A stretch of DNA of 64,000 nucleotides from an uncultured Dorea sp. (GCA_910580235.1 CAJTVU010000006.1:62001-126000); one strand, 5' to 3'; counted from the stretch's first letter, positions 1 to 9,129 are shown. Numbers and translations: made by a program. The notes: generated from the sequence alone by a model not told the origin.

Positions 1-48
1 ATGACGATCGCATTCAGAGGCTGGTATGAAAAAAGGGAGAAAGAATAA
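1..48 (+). CDS. 3' end of an unidentified CDS (partial)
   Basis: An open frame enters the window from the left and stops at TAA 46-48, after the residues ending WYEKREKE. The next gene's AGGAGG box follows within 3 bases, which fits a co-transcribed upstream gene. Too few residues are visible to name a family. Confidence 0.4.
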   Translation: MTIAFRGWYEKREKE

Positions 49-63
49 GTAGGAGGCATGCAG

Positions 64-1146
64 ATGAATTTTCCATATTTAGAGATTGAGGGCTCTCCCC
101 GTGAGATTGGCTTTCAGCAGGGAGAGCATTTTAAGGAGCAGATCCAAAGAAGCATTGACTGTTATAAACAGATGTTCCTTGACTACTCGGATCTTGAATG
201 GGACAGGGCAAAGGAACTGTCCAGGCGGTTCATTCCGGTGATTACGGAGTATAATAATGATTACCTGGAAGAGATGTGGGGGATAGCGGAAGGCTCTGGA
301 TTTGACTTTGAAGATATCCTTGCCCTGAACTGTAGAAGCGAGCTTGTATTTGTCGGCAAAGAATTTGACAAGATGGACGGAGGGTGCACTTCGATAGGTA
401 TCAGCTCGGATGCGGGGAAAGAAGGGAATGCGTACCTGGCGCACAATTGGGACTGGAAAACGAGCCAGAGGTCTGCTATGATTATGATGAAGATACGGCA
501 GAGGAATGGAAAGCCCACGATTTTTATGGTGACGGAGGCGGGCATTATCGGAAAGACCGGTTTCAACAGTGCAGGGATCTGCCTGTATCTGAATGCGCTT
601 TCTACAGATCAGGCTCCCACGGGCCTGCCTCTGCATATGGCCATGCGCGGGATCCTGGACTGCGAGACGCTGGCGGAAGCCGTGAAAGCGGCTACCAGAA
701 TGCCTCTGGGGTGCTGCGCTAATTTTATGCTGGGGCATAAGAACGGGGAATGTATCGATCTGGAGATTGAGAATGATGATTTTGACGTACTCTATCCGAA
801 AGACGGGATCCTTGTGCATACGAATCATTTCTTAAGCCCGCGCCTTCCGAACGCTCCAAGGAAAGATACGACGAAATATAAGCTGACCGACAGCTTCGTC
901 CGCCTTGGGCGCGCCGATAAGCTGATGCGCCGGAAAAAGACAGAGATTACGCACGAAGATATTATGGAAGTCTTGGCAGATCATGTAGAATATCCGTGCA
1001 GTATATGCAGGCATGACGACCTGAAGGTGGATCCGGGGCTTCGTATGGGGACGGTCTTCTCTATGGTGGCGGATCTGACTTCCGGGGACATCTATTTCTG
1101 CAAGGGGAATCCGTGTGAATGTGAATATGAGAAATATCACATTTAA
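64..1146 (+). CDS. C45 family autoproteolytic acyltransferase/hydrolase (360 aa)
   Basis: The protein matches the isopenicillin-N acyltransferase-like (C45, Ntn-hydrolase) family, whose members cleave themselves to expose an N-terminal Cys and then hydrolyse or transfer an acyl group on an amide. The expected nucleophile is Cys108 in the segment DGGCTSIG, followed by the conserved AHNWDW block. The N-terminal helix with EMWGIAEGSG and LALNCRSE is also typical. I chose ATG 64 rather than ATG 58 because the AGGAGG at 51-56 lies 7 bases before it and only 1 base before the other. No signal peptide is seen, so it is probably cytoplasmic. The natural substrate cannot be told from sequence. Malic enzyme follows after 29 bases and may be co-transcribed. 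Confidence 0.85.
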   Translation: MNFPYLEIEGSPREIGFQQGEHFKEQIQRSIDCYKQMFLDYSDLEWDRAKELSRRFIPVITEYNNDYLEEMWGIAEGSGFDFEDILALNCRSELVFVGKEFDKMDGGCTSIGISSDAGKEGNAYLAHNWDWKTSQRSAMIMMKIRQRNGKPTIFMVTEAGIIGKTGFNSAGICLYLNALSTDQAPTGLPLHMAMRGILDCETLAEAVKAATRMPLGCCANFMLGHKNGECIDLEIENDDFDVLYPKDGILVHTNHFLSPRLPNAPRKDTTKYKLTDSFVRLGRADKLMRRKKTEITHEDIMEVLADHVEYPCSICRHDDLKVDPGLRMGTVFSMVADLTSGDIYFCKGNPCECEYEKYHI

Positions 1147-1175
1147 CATGGGATCTTAATGAGGAGGTAAATAAA

Positions 1176-2348
1176 ATGGACTATGCAAAAGAGTCGTTAA
1201 GATTACACTATGAGTGGAAGGGTAAGATTGAAATGACGGCCAGAGCGGCGGTCGATAATAAAGAAGCGCTTTCTCTGGCCTATACCCCGGGGGTGGCAGA
1301 GCCTTGCCTGGAGATCCAGAAAGACGCGGACAAAAGCTATGAGCTGACCAGACGCTGGAATACGGTGGCGGTCGTAACAGATGGGACGGCTGTGCTTGGC
1401 CTTGGAGATATCGGCCCGGAAGCCGGGATGCCGGTTATGGAAGGGAAATGCGTCCTTTTTAAAGCGTTTGGCGGCGTGGATGCGATACCGCTCTGCATCC
1501 GGAGCAAAGATGTAGATACGATCGTGGACACGGTCGCTCTGCTGGCGGGCAGCTTTGGCGGCGTTAATCTGGAGGACATCAGCGCGCCCCGCTGTTTTGA
1601 GATTGAGAAGAAGCTCAAAGAGCGCTGCGACATCCCGATCTTCCACGACGACCAGCACGGCACGGCAGTGATCACTCTGGCTGGGCTTATCAATGCTCTG
1701 AGGCTGACAGGGAAGAAGATGGATGAGATAAAAGTAGTCACAAGCGGAGCAGGAGCCGCCGGGATCGCGATCATCCGGCTGCTGATCAGCATGGGAGTAC
1801 AGAATGTGATCATGACAGACCGGACAGGCGCGATCTTCCAGGGGCGGGAAAATATGAACCCTATCAAAGAAGAGATGGCGAAGATTACAAACAGCAGAGG
1901 CGAAAGAGGGACGCTCAAAGAAGTGATCCGGGGAGCAGATGTGTTTATCGGCGTTTCGGGGCCGGGCACTCTGACGAAAGAGATGGTAGGGACTATGGCG
2001 AAGGACGCTATTGTGTTCGCCTGTGCGAACCCGACGCCGGAGATATTCCCGGAAGACGCCAAAGCCGCGGGCGCGGCAGTTGTCGCTACCGGGCGCAGCG
2101 ATTTCCCGAATCAGATTAATAATGTGCTGGCGTTCCCGGGCATTTTCCGCGGCGCGCTGGATGTGAGAGCCTCTGACATCAATGATGAGATGAAGGCGGC
2201 CGCCGCCCATGCACTGGCAGATATGGTCGGTGAAGAAGAATTGGATGCAGACTATATCCTGCCCGCGGCGTTTGACCCCCGGGTAAAAGACGCGGTGGCG
2301 AAGGCTGTCGCGGAGGCCGCGGTAAAAAGCGGCGCGGCCAGGATATAA
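1176..2348 (+). CDS. NAD(P)-dependent malic enzyme (oxaloacetate-decarboxylating malate dehydrogenase, 390 aa)
   Basis: Converts malate to pyruvate and CO2 with reduction of NAD(P). Length and layout match the short bacterial malic enzymes: an N-terminal catalytic part with LAYTPGVAEPC and GLGDIGPEAGMPVMEGK, the lysine-containing KAFGGVDAIPLC segment, the divalent-metal site IFHDDQHGTAV, and a Rossmann domain with SGAGAAGIAI around residue 190. The GAGGAGG box at 1161 sits well before the ATG. It is followed 27 bases later by a metal exporter; no functional link between the two is obvious. Confidence 0.93.
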   Translation: MDYAKESLRLHYEWKGKIEMTARAAVDNKEALSLAYTPGVAEPCLEIQKDADKSYELTRRWNTVAVVTDGTAVLGLGDIGPEAGMPVMEGKCVLFKAFGGVDAIPLCIRSKDVDTIVDTVALLAGSFGGVNLEDISAPRCFEIEKKLKERCDIPIFHDDQHGTAVITLAGLINALRLTGKKMDEIKVVTSGAGAAGIAIIRLLISMGVQNVIMTDRTGAIFQGRENMNPIKEEMAKITNSRGERGTLKEVIRGADVFIGVSGPGTLTKEMVGTMAKDAIVFACANPTPEIFPEDAKAAGAAVVATGRSDFPNQINNVLAFPGIFRGALDVRASDINDEMKAAAAHALADMVGEEELDADYILPAAFDPRVKDAVAKAVAEAAVKSGAARI

Positions 2349-2375
2349 AGGCCGGGAGAGGGACAGGAGGGACAG

Positions 2376-3230
2376 ATGTTTATAGAAGCGTTACAGGATG
2401 CTCTGCTTGATAGCATAAAAGTATTTCCATTCTTATTCCTGGCTTGCCTGCTTATGGAATATATAGGACATCAGACAGGAAAAAGCCATGAAAAACGGAT
2501 GCAGAGGCTTGGCAAGTATGGGCCGCTGTTCGGGGGATTGTTAGGCATTCTCCCGCAATGCGGATTTTCATCCGCGGTGTCCGATCTTTATGCCAGGAGG
2601 GCCGTCACGCTGGGGACTCTGCTTTCTGTCTATTTGTCCACTTCCGATGAGATGCTTCCGATCCTGATATCCAGAGCAGTTTCTCCGGCCCTGATCTTTC
2701 AGATCTTATTTTTGAAAGCGTCTGTCGGTATCTTAAGCGGGCTGTTAGCAGATTGTATTATCAGGCGGAAAAGCGCGGGACAGAAGATTCAAAACTTTTA
2801 TGAGAAGGAGAGCTGCTGTCACTGTGAGGGCGGCGGGATATGGTTCGGGGCTCTTCGCCACAGCCTTTCTATTCTGCTGTTTTTATTTGTGATCACAAGT
2901 GTGCTGAATTATGTGATCCTACACTTTGGCGAGGACAGGCTGGCCGGATTCTTGCTGAATCGTCCTGTGTGGGGCGAGGCTCTGGCCGGGCTGATCGGGC
3001 TGATTCCCAATTGTGCGGCGTCCGTACTGATGACAGAGCTGTACCTGGAAGGGGGCATGTCCTTCTCGGCCATGATGAGCGGGCTATTTGTCGGGTCCGG
3101 CGTGGGGATCCTGGTACTGTTCCGGGAGAACCGCGGGAGGTGGAAAGAAAATATCGGGATCGTGGGCCTGCTATATGGCGTCGGCGTGGCGGCTGGATGG
3201 GCCGTGCTGCTTGTGGAGCATATGTTCTGA
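2376..3230 (+). CDS. putative 10TM heavy-metal/manganese exporter (ArsP_2-like, 284 aa)
   Basis: A polytopic membrane protein of the PF11449-type family (putative 10TM heavy-metal exporter, often labelled putative manganese transporter). It has two similar halves, each with a short polar signature inside hydrophobic helices: GILPQCGFSSAVSDLYARR near residue 60 and LIPNCAASVLMTELYLEGG near residue 215, joined by a Cys/His-bearing loop (ESCCHCEGG, about residue 150). The pattern suggests an inverted-repeat transporter. The transported ion is inferred from family naming only. The ribosome site is GGACAGGAGGG. A terminator-like hairpin follows. Confidence 0.8.
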   Translation: MFIEALQDALLDSIKVFPFLFLACLLMEYIGHQTGKSHEKRMQRLGKYGPLFGGLLGILPQCGFSSAVSDLYARRAVTLGTLLSVYLSTSDEMLPILISRAVSPALIFQILFLKASVGILSGLLADCIIRRKSAGQKIQNFYEKESCCHCEGGGIWFGALRHSLSILLFLFVITSVLNYVILHFGEDRLAGFLLNRPVWGEALAGLIGLIPNCAASVLMTELYLEGGMSFSAMMSGLFVGSGVGILVLFRENRGRWKENIGIVGLLYGVGVAAGWAVLLVEHMF

Positions 3231-3278
3231 GGGCAGGGCAAAATATTTATAGCAGCATGAAAAAATAATTTATGAATA

Positions 3279-3317
3279 AAAGGCGTAAAGCGGAATATCC
3301 AAAGGCTTTATGCCTTT
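3279..3317 (+). terminator. terminator-like hairpin after the metal exporter
   Basis: AAAGGCGTAAAGC at 3279-3291 pairs with GCTTTATGCCTTT at 3305-3317, a 13-base stem with one G-T pair and a 13-base loop. The sequence after it is only moderately T-rich, so termination is likely but not certain. Confidence 0.55.
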
Positions 3318-3357
3318 ACTTGTATTGCGGTACATTTGATTTGGGCAGTGATATCCA

Positions 3358-3386
3358 TTGCTCAGATTACAGCGATAAGTTATAAT
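3358..3386 (+). promoter_or_regulatory. sigma-A type promoter for the ydjI-ydjG-ydjH operon
   Basis: TTGCTC at 3358-3363 and TATAAT at 3381-3386 are separated by exactly 17 bases. The start codon of the SPFH gene lies 39 bases after the -10 box, with an AAAAAGGAG ribosome site between. Confidence 0.75.
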
Positions 3387-3424
3387 GAAGAAAAGAAAAA
3401 TCAAACGAAAAAGGAGTTTTCATT

Positions 3425-4738
3425 ATGGGACTTATTAAAGCAGGAACGGGCGCATTTGGCGGAACGCTTGCAGATCAGTGGAAAGAGTTCTTCTACTGTG
3501 ACGCGATGGAAAAGGACGTTATGGTCACGAAGGGAAGGAAGCGCACAAACTCTCGCTCTTCTAACACAAAAGGGAGCGATAACATCATATCTAATGGCAG
3601 CGTGATCGCCGTGGCGGACGGCCAGTGCATGATGATCGTAGAACAGGGGAAGGTTGTGGAGGTGTGCGCGGAACCGGGCGAATTTAAGTACGACGCCTCG
3701 ACGGAGCCGAGCATCTTTGCAGGGAGCCTTGGCGACAGTATAGCAGAGACTTTTAACACTGTTGGCAGGCGTTTTACTTTTGGCGGCGATACGGGCAAAG
3801 ATCAGCGGGTGTATTACTTTAATACAAAGGAGTTGGTAGACAATAAATTCGGGACGCCGAACCCGATCCCCTTTCGCGTAGTGGATTCCAGGATCGGCCT
3901 GGATGTAGACGTCTCTATCCGCTGTTCAGGACTCTATTCTTACAAGATTGCCGACCCTCTGCTTTTCTATACGAATGTGTGCGGCAATGTGGAACGGGAT
4001 TATAGACGCGGCGACCTGGAGAGCCAATTGAAAACGGAATTTATAAGCGCGCTGCAGCCTGCGTTTGGAAGGCTTTCAGATCTGGAGCTGCGCCCGAATC
4101 AGATCGTTTCTCACAATACGCAGCTGGAGGAGGCGATGAACGCCGCCCTGTCGGCTAAATGGGGAGAGCTGCGCGGATTGAAAGTAGTGAGCATTGCGCT
4201 TGGATCTGTCACCTTGCCGGAAGAAGATGCTGAGATGATCAAGCAGCTGCAGAGGACGGCTGTCTTACAGAACCCCAATATGGCGGGGGCTACGCTGGCG
4301 GGCGCCCAGGCGGATGCCATGAAGGCGGCGGCGTCCAATTCTTCTGGCGCTATGGCAGGATTTATGGGCATGGGGATGGCTATGAACGCAGGTGGTACGA
4401 ACCCGGAGAGCTTATTCGCTATGGGGCAGCAGCAGGCGGCGCAGCAGACAGCGCAGCAAAAGACGGCGGGCGCATGGAAATGTTCCTGTGGGGCGGCGGC
4501 AGAAGGTAAATTCTGTCCAGAATGCGGATCCCCAAGGCCTGCGGATAGCAGAGGCTGGACCTGTTCCTGCGGGGCGCTTAATAAGGGCAAGTTCTGCCAG
4601 GAATGCGGCGCAAAGAAGCCGGAAGGGGCGCCGCTCTATAAATGTGACAAGTGTGGGTGGGAGCCGGAAGATCCCGCACATCCGCCGAAGTTCTGTCCAG
4701 AGTGCGGGGATCGGTTTGATGAAAATGATAAAATATAG
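3425..4738 (+). CDS. SPFH/Band-7 domain protein with C-terminal zinc ribbons (YdjI-like, 437 aa)
   Basis: The first 300 residues form an SPFH (stomatin/prohibitin/flotillin) domain like Bacillus subtilis YdjI, with GTLADQWKEFFYCD near the start. A low-complexity Ala/Gln-rich hinge follows at about residues 290-350. The tail has three zinc-ribbon modules: CSCG..FCPECG, CSCG..FCQECG and CDKCG..FCPECG. There is no clear membrane helix; in B. subtilis the protein is recruited to membranes with partner proteins under envelope stress. The next two genes are the matching ydjG- and ydjH-like partners. The role here is inferred from that system. Confidence 0.85.
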   Translation: MGLIKAGTGAFGGTLADQWKEFFYCDAMEKDVMVTKGRKRTNSRSSNTKGSDNIISNGSVIAVADGQCMMIVEQGKVVEVCAEPGEFKYDASTEPSIFAGSLGDSIAETFNTVGRRFTFGGDTGKDQRVYYFNTKELVDNKFGTPNPIPFRVVDSRIGLDVDVSIRCSGLYSYKIADPLLFYTNVCGNVERDYRRGDLESQLKTEFISALQPAFGRLSDLELRPNQIVSHNTQLEEAMNAALSAKWGELRGLKVVSIALGSVTLPEEDAEMIKQLQRTAVLQNPNMAGATLAGAQADAMKAAASNSSGAMAGFMGMGMAMNAGGTNPESLFAMGQQQAAQQTAQQKTAGAWKCSCGAAAEGKFCPECGSPRPADSRGWTCSCGALNKGKFCQECGAKKPEGAPLYKCDKCGWEPEDPAHPPKFCPECGDRFDENDKI

Positions 4739-4788
4739 AAGACAGAGGTTATGGCAAGAAGGCCTGCAAATAGAAAAGGAGAGATCGG

Positions 4789-5874
4789 ATGGCGGCAATA
4801 CAAGAATATAAATGCCCGTGCTGTGGCGGCGCTATTGCCTTTGACAGCGCGGCACAGAAAATGAAATGTCCGTTCTGCGACACAGAGTTCGAGATGAAGA
4901 CGCTGGAGAGCTATGACAGTGAGCTAAGGGGCGAGCAGGCGGACGATATGCGTTGGGAGACGGCTGCCGGGGAGGAATGGAAGGAGGGCGAGGAAGAAGG
5001 GCTGCGCTCTTATGTCTGTAAGTCTTGCGGCGGCGAGATCGCGTGCGATGAGAACACGGCGGCTACATCGTGCCCGTTCTGCGGGAATCCGGTCGTGATG
5101 ATAGGACAGCTTTCGGGAACGCTGAAGCCGGATTATGTGATCCCGTTCAAACTGGATAAGAATGCGGCGAAGGCTGCTCTTAAGAAATATTATGAGGGGA
5201 AGCGCCTGCTGCCGAAAGTGTTTAAAGAGGAGAGCCACATTGACGAAGTGAAAGGCATGTATGTCCCGTTCTGGCTGTTCGACGCCGACGCCGATGCGGA
5301 TATGGGCTATAAAGCGACAAGAGTCCGTATTTGGAGCGACAGTAGGTATGATTACACCGAGACCAGCTTCTACGCGGTAATGAGAGGCGGCGCCATTGGA
5401 TTTGAAAGGGTCCCTGTCGACGGCTCTACGAAGATGCCGGACAATCTGATGGAATCGATCGAGCCGTTTGATTTTTCAGAGGCGGTAGATTTCCAGACTG
5501 CGTATCTGGCCGGATTCCTGGCGGATAAATACGATGTGGATGCGAAGCAGAGCGTGGAGCGCGCCAATGAGCGGATCAGGAAGAGCGTAGAGGACGCTTT
5601 TGGGGCGACAGTGAAGGGGTATGCGACGGTTATGAAGGAGTCGGGCAGTGTCCGGCTGCACGGCGGCAAAGTAAAATACGCGCTTTTTCCGGTCTGGCTT
5701 TTGACTACCACATGGAACGGCCAGAATTACCTTTTTGCTATGAACGGCCAGAGCGGGAAGATGGTAGGGAACCTGCCGCTGGATAAGGCGGCGTATAGAA
5801 AATGGCTGTTTGGCCTTACGGGCATTGCGAGCGCGGTATTGTTCGCCGCTTCTTACTTGCTCTGGCTGCTGTAG
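4789..5874 (+). CDS. zinc-ribbon membrane protein (YdjG-like, 361 aa)
   Basis: It starts with two TFIIB-like zinc ribbons (CPCCGG..CPFCD near residue 6 and CKSCGG..CPFCG near residue 78), continues with a soluble domain of about 200 residues, and ends in one hydrophobic helix (GLTGIASAVLFAASYLLWLL). This is the architecture of B. subtilis YdjG, which acts with YdjI and YdjH at the membrane. The gene lies 50 bases after the SPFH gene and 13 bases before the TPM gene. A GAAAAGGAGAG box precedes ATG 4789. The biochemical function is unknown. Confidence 0.8.
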   Translation: MAAIQEYKCPCCGGAIAFDSAAQKMKCPFCDTEFEMKTLESYDSELRGEQADDMRWETAAGEEWKEGEEEGLRSYVCKSCGGEIACDENTAATSCPFCGNPVVMIGQLSGTLKPDYVIPFKLDKNAAKAALKKYYEGKRLLPKVFKEESHIDEVKGMYVPFWLFDADADADMGYKATRVRIWSDSRYDYTETSFYAVMRGGAIGFERVPVDGSTKMPDNLMESIEPFDFSEAVDFQTAYLAGFLADKYDVDAKQSVERANERIRKSVEDAFGATVKGYATVMKESGSVRLHGGKVKYALFPVWLLTTTWNGQNYLFAMNGQSGKMVGNLPLDKAAYRKWLFGLTGIASAVLFAASYLLWLL

Positions 5875-5887
5875 GGAGGTGCGTACA

Positions 5888-6697
5888 ATGAAAAAGAGAG
5901 TATTTGGCATATTTTTTGTGATGCTTCTATCTTTGAGCTTAACGTTCCTTGTGTTTGCAGCAGATGATGTCCCCAGGCTTGTAGATGAGGCGGCTCTGCT
6001 TTCGGACAGCGATGCGGAGGCTTTGCTGGGCCTTCTGGATGAGATAAGCGAAAGGCAGCAGATGGACATCGTAGTGGTGACGGTGAATTCGCTTCAAGGA
6101 GCCTCTTCCATGGAATATGCAGATGATTTTTATGATTATAACGGCTATGGCTTTGGAGAAGAGAGAGACGGGATCCTTTTTCTCATAAGCATGGAGGAGA
6201 GAGACTGGTACATATCGACAACGGGTTATGGGATAACGGTGTTCACGGACGCAGGGCTTGAATATATATCTGAAAGATTCCTGGATGACTTGAGCGAGGG
6301 CGAATATGCAGCGGCGTTCACAACATTTGCCGAGCTGTGCGATGATTTCATAACGCAGGCGGACACAGGGGAGCCGTATGATGTCGGCAATCTTCCTAAA
6401 GAACCGTTCTGGCTTGTGGGAAGCCTTGTGATAGCGCTGGCGGCGGGCTTCATTATAGCGCTGATCGCGACGGGGGTTATGAGAAGCCAGCTAAAGACAG
6501 TATATAGCCAGCCAGTGGCGGATAATTATATCCGAAAGGGAAGTGTGAATATAACGAAAAGGAGCGATCTGTTCTTGTATCGCCATGTCAGCCGGAGGGA
6601 GAAGCCAAAAGACAATGGCTCGAAGGGCCCGGGCGGCTCCAGTACCCATCGTTCGTCTTCCGGCAGTACCCATGGAGGCAGGGGAGGGAAATTTTAA
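5888..6697 (+). CDS. TPM domain membrane protein (YdjH-like, 269 aa)
   Basis: ATG 5888 follows GGGAGGTGCGTACA and starts a clean signal peptide ending near VFAAD, so the longer upstream frame is not used. The secreted part (residues about 28-150) is a TPM/Psb32-like domain with PRLVDEAALLSDSDAEAL and the NGYGFGEERDGILFLIS block. A membrane helix lies at about residues 172-196. The cytoplasmic tail ends in a Ser/Gly/His-rich stretch as in YdjH. It completes the ydjI-ydjG-ydjH set. Its last codon overlaps the stop of the convergent pseudouridine synthase by 4 bases. Confidence 0.85.
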   Translation: MKKRVFGIFFVMLLSLSLTFLVFAADDVPRLVDEAALLSDSDAEALLGLLDEISERQQMDIVVVTVNSLQGASSMEYADDFYDYNGYGFGEERDGILFLISMEERDWYISTTGYGITVFTDAGLEYISERFLDDLSEGEYAAAFTTFAELCDDFITQADTGEPYDVGNLPKEPFWLVGSLVIALAAGFIIALIATGVMRSQLKTVYSQPVADNYIRKGSVNITKRSDLFLYRHVSRREKPKDNGSKGPGGSSTHRSSSGSTHGGRGGKF

Positions 6698-7596
6698 GCC
6701 GTTTCCTGTATGCCGATCACATTCCTCATATCCTCTGGCAGGGGCGCGGTAAATTCCATAGCCTCTCCTGTGATCGGATGCGGGAAGGAGACCCTATGTG
6801 AGTGGAGCGCTTGTCTTTTCATATGTTCCATGTCGGGGTTGTAAAGATAATCCCCGATAAGCGGGAATCCAATGTATTTCATATGGATCCGGATCTGATG
6901 GGTGCGGCCTGTCTCCAGAGCGAGGGAGACAAGGCTGTGCCCATTTGCCTCATGTATGACTTGGTAGTGGGTGACGGCGTACTCCCCGTGCTCTGGGTCT
7001 GCTACGCGCTCAATGACTGTCCCCTCTTTTCTTGAGAGGGGAACGTCGATCGTCCCCTTCTTTGGCGTGACAGATCCGCGGGCGATGGCCAGGTATTCCC
7101 GGCAGATCTTTCGATCGTGTGTGGCGGCGGAGAGGATATTGCCGCTCACCAGATGTTTGGCGACCACTGTGATGCCTGATGTGTCCCGGTCGAGGCGGTT
7201 ACAGCAGCGGAAGATAAAAGGCTTGCCTTGTTCCTTATAGTACCATGCAAGGGCATTTGCCACAGAGTGGGTGTAATTATTCATAGACGGGTGGATGGGC
7301 ATTCCGGCTGCCTTGTCGATAACGATCAGATCTTCGTCCTCGTACACAATATTAAGAGGGAGCTTTGTCGGAGGGATTTTTTCAGAGGAGGAGGTCTCTT
7401 GGATGTGTACGTGCAGGCAGTCGCCAGCGTGGAGCGTGTCCCTCATATAATAATGTACGCCTCCTACCAGGATGCTTTTTGGCATCCGTTTGATCTGTGC
7501 AAGGTTTTGGCAAGAGTAGCCCTTTCGCCGTAGGAACTGCTCCACCCTAAGCCCGTCAGAAGATCCGTCAATCCTATATTCAATCGTCCGTTCCAT
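6694..7596 (-). CDS. RluA family pseudouridine synthase (300 aa)
   Basis: Isomerises selected uridines in RNA to pseudouridine. The catalytic aspartate lies in NRLDRDTSGITVVAK. Other family blocks are VIDKAAGMPIHPS, LETGRTHQIRIHM and PLIGDYLY. A short N-terminal S4-like region (LRVEQFLRRKGYS) precedes the catalytic domain. I chose the ATG at 7596 (MERTIEYRID) because GAGGG lies just upstream; the frame is open for 23 further codons, but their content is unlike coding sequence. The RNA target (23S rRNA or tRNA) cannot be told. Confidence 0.9.
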   Translation of the reverse strand: MERTIEYRIDGSSDGLRVEQFLRRKGYSCQNLAQIKRMPKSILVGGVHYYMRDTLHAGDCLHVHIQETSSSEKIPPTKLPLNIVYEDEDLIVIDKAAGMPIHPSMNNYTHSVANALAWYYKEQGKPFIFRCCNRLDRDTSGITVVAKHLVSGNILSAATHDRKICREYLAIARGSVTPKKGTIDVPLSRKEGTVIERVADPEHGEYAVTHYQVIHEANGHSLVSLALETGRTHQIRIHMKYIGFPLIGDYLYNPDMEHMKRQALHSHRVSFPHPITGEAMEFTAPLPEDMRNVIGIQETA

Positions 7597-7719
7597 TGCA
7601 TTTTCCCTCGGTTTCCTGTAAGATAGATTTAAAGTACTATTTAAAATATTATAGCATTTTCCCATGCAGTTGGGAACAGAAGCGTTACATCTGCCCTCAG
7701 TTTATAAAGGGAAGGAAGA

Positions 7720-8769
7720 ATGGATATGGCAAGACTAAGCACACTGTGCTATATTGAGCAGGAAGGGAAATATCTCATGCTGCACCGCACGGTGAAGAAG
7801 AATGATGTGAACAAGGATAAATGGATCGGGGTCGGGGGACACTTCGAGAAAGATGAGAGCCCGGAAGAGTGCCTTCTTAGGGAAGTAAAGGAAGAGACGG
7901 GCTATACCCTTACTTCATACCGCTACAGAGGGCTTGTCACCTTTGTATCGGGGAACGGGGTCACGGAATACATGTCTTTATTTACGGCGGACGCTTTTGA
8001 GGGTGAGCCGATCCCGTGTGATGAAGGGCAGCTTGAGTGGGTAGATATTGACGACGTTTGGAATCTGAATATATGGGAGGGGGATAAGATATTCTTCCGC
8101 CTGCTAGATGAAGATTACCCGTTTTTTTCACTGAAGCTTGTCTATGATGGGCATGATAAGCTAAAAGAGGCGGCGCTTGACGGGAAGCCAATGGAGCTGT
8201 TCGATATTCTGGACGAGGACGGAAAACAGACAGGGCTTGTGCGGGAGCGGGGCGTAGCGCACCGGGAGGGAAGCCTCCATGGGACGGTGCATATGTGGAT
8301 CGTGAGAGAAAAGAAAGAGGGGTATGACGTGCTCCTTCAGAAGAGGAGTGAAAAGAAAGATTCTTACCCCGGGCGTTATGACATTTCTGCCGCCGGGCAT
8401 ATAGGGGCGGGGCAGGAGCCTCTTGCCGCGGCAATCCGGGAAATGAAGGAAGAGCTGGGGCTTACGGCGGTGGAAGGAGGCTTGCGCTACATAGGCGTTC
8501 ACCGGGCCCACTTCGAAGGCGTGTTCCACGGAAGGAGGTTTTGCGACAGGGAATACAGTTACGTGTACGTGTATGAGGATCCGGATATGAGCGCGTTATC
8601 TCTCCAGGAGTCCGAGGTGGAGGAAGTACTGTGGATGGATTACGAAGAATGTGTGCAGAAAGTACGAAAGAACAGCTTCCCTCACTGTATTTATGAGGAT
8701 GAGCTCCGTATGCTTGGGCAATATCTGAAGGATAAATGTGATAAAATCACGGAAAAATGCTTAAAATAG
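7720..8769 (+). CDS. tandem NUDIX hydrolase (8-oxo-dGTPase-like plus Idi-like, 349 aa)
   Basis: Two complete NUDIX boxes are present. The first, GGHFEKDESPEE then LLREVKEETG, is at residues about 38-60 in a MutT/YtkD-like domain (about 1-150). The second, GHIGAGQEPLAAAIREMKEE, is near residue 228 in a domain resembling the NUDIX proteins related to isopentenyl-diphosphate isomerase (about 165-345). Both keep the REx2EE metal-binding core, so both sites should be active. Substrates are not known; nucleotide sanitation is likely for the first half. ATG 7720 or ATG 7726 could be used. The fusion may join two clean-up activities. Confidence 0.88.
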   Translation: MDMARLSTLCYIEQEGKYLMLHRTVKKNDVNKDKWIGVGGHFEKDESPEECLLREVKEETGYTLTSYRYRGLVTFVSGNGVTEYMSLFTADAFEGEPIPCDEGQLEWVDIDDVWNLNIWEGDKIFFRLLDEDYPFFSLKLVYDGHDKLKEAALDGKPMELFDILDEDGKQTGLVRERGVAHREGSLHGTVHMWIVREKKEGYDVLLQKRSEKKDSYPGRYDISAAGHIGAGQEPLAAAIREMKEELGLTAVEGGLRYIGVHRAHFEGVFHGRRFCDREYSYVYVYEDPDMSALSLQESEVEEVLWMDYEECVQKVRKNSFPHCIYEDELRMLGQYLKDKCDKITEKCLK

Positions 8770-8820
8770 GTTATAATGGAACTATCAAAACGAAAACAGC
8801 TGAAAGAAAGGAAGATAAAT

Positions 8821-9129
8821 ATGGCATTAATTCATTTGACAAAGGAAAATTTCAAACAGGAAGTATTGGAAGCAGACGTTCCGGTAATCGTAGATTTCTG
8901 GGCGACATGGTGCGGGCCGTGCCAGATGCTCACTCCTATCATTGAGGAGGCAGCGGCAGAGATCCAGGGAGCCAAGATTGGTAAGGTCGATGTCGACGAG
9001 CAGGCGGAGCTTGCAAGACAGTACAAAGTCATGTCTGTTCCTACGCTTATGGTGTTCAAGAACGGAGAAGCAGTAAAACGCCAGGTGGGCGTGATCCCGA
9101 AAGAAGCGATCCTGGAACTGGCACAGTAG
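8821..9129 (+). CDS. trxA: thioredoxin (102 aa)
   Basis: Small cytoplasmic dithiol carrier. The redox site WCGPC has its cysteines at residues 31 and 34, and the cis-proline loop is SVPTLMVF. The length is the classical one. ATG 8821 follows GAAAGGAAG and is preferred to an in-frame ATG 45 bases upstream, which would add a lysine-rich tail absent from the family. A strong terminator follows. Thioredoxin reductase is not in the window. Confidence 0.96.
   Translation: MALIHLTKENFKQEVLEADVPVIVDFWATWCGPCQMLTPIIEEAAAEIQGAKIGKVDVDEQAELARQYKVMSVPTLMVFKNGEAVKRQVGVIPKEAILELAQ

Noticed and set aside
1203..2210. Long open frame on the minus strand inside malic enzyme
   Set aside because: It has no ribosome site, an Arg/His/Pro-rich composition and no family pattern; it is the reverse shadow of a strongly conserved gene.
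3231..3424. Riboswitch (for example manganese type) before the SPFH gene
   Set aside because: The gap is explained by a hairpin terminator and a consensus promoter, leaving only 38 bases of leader.
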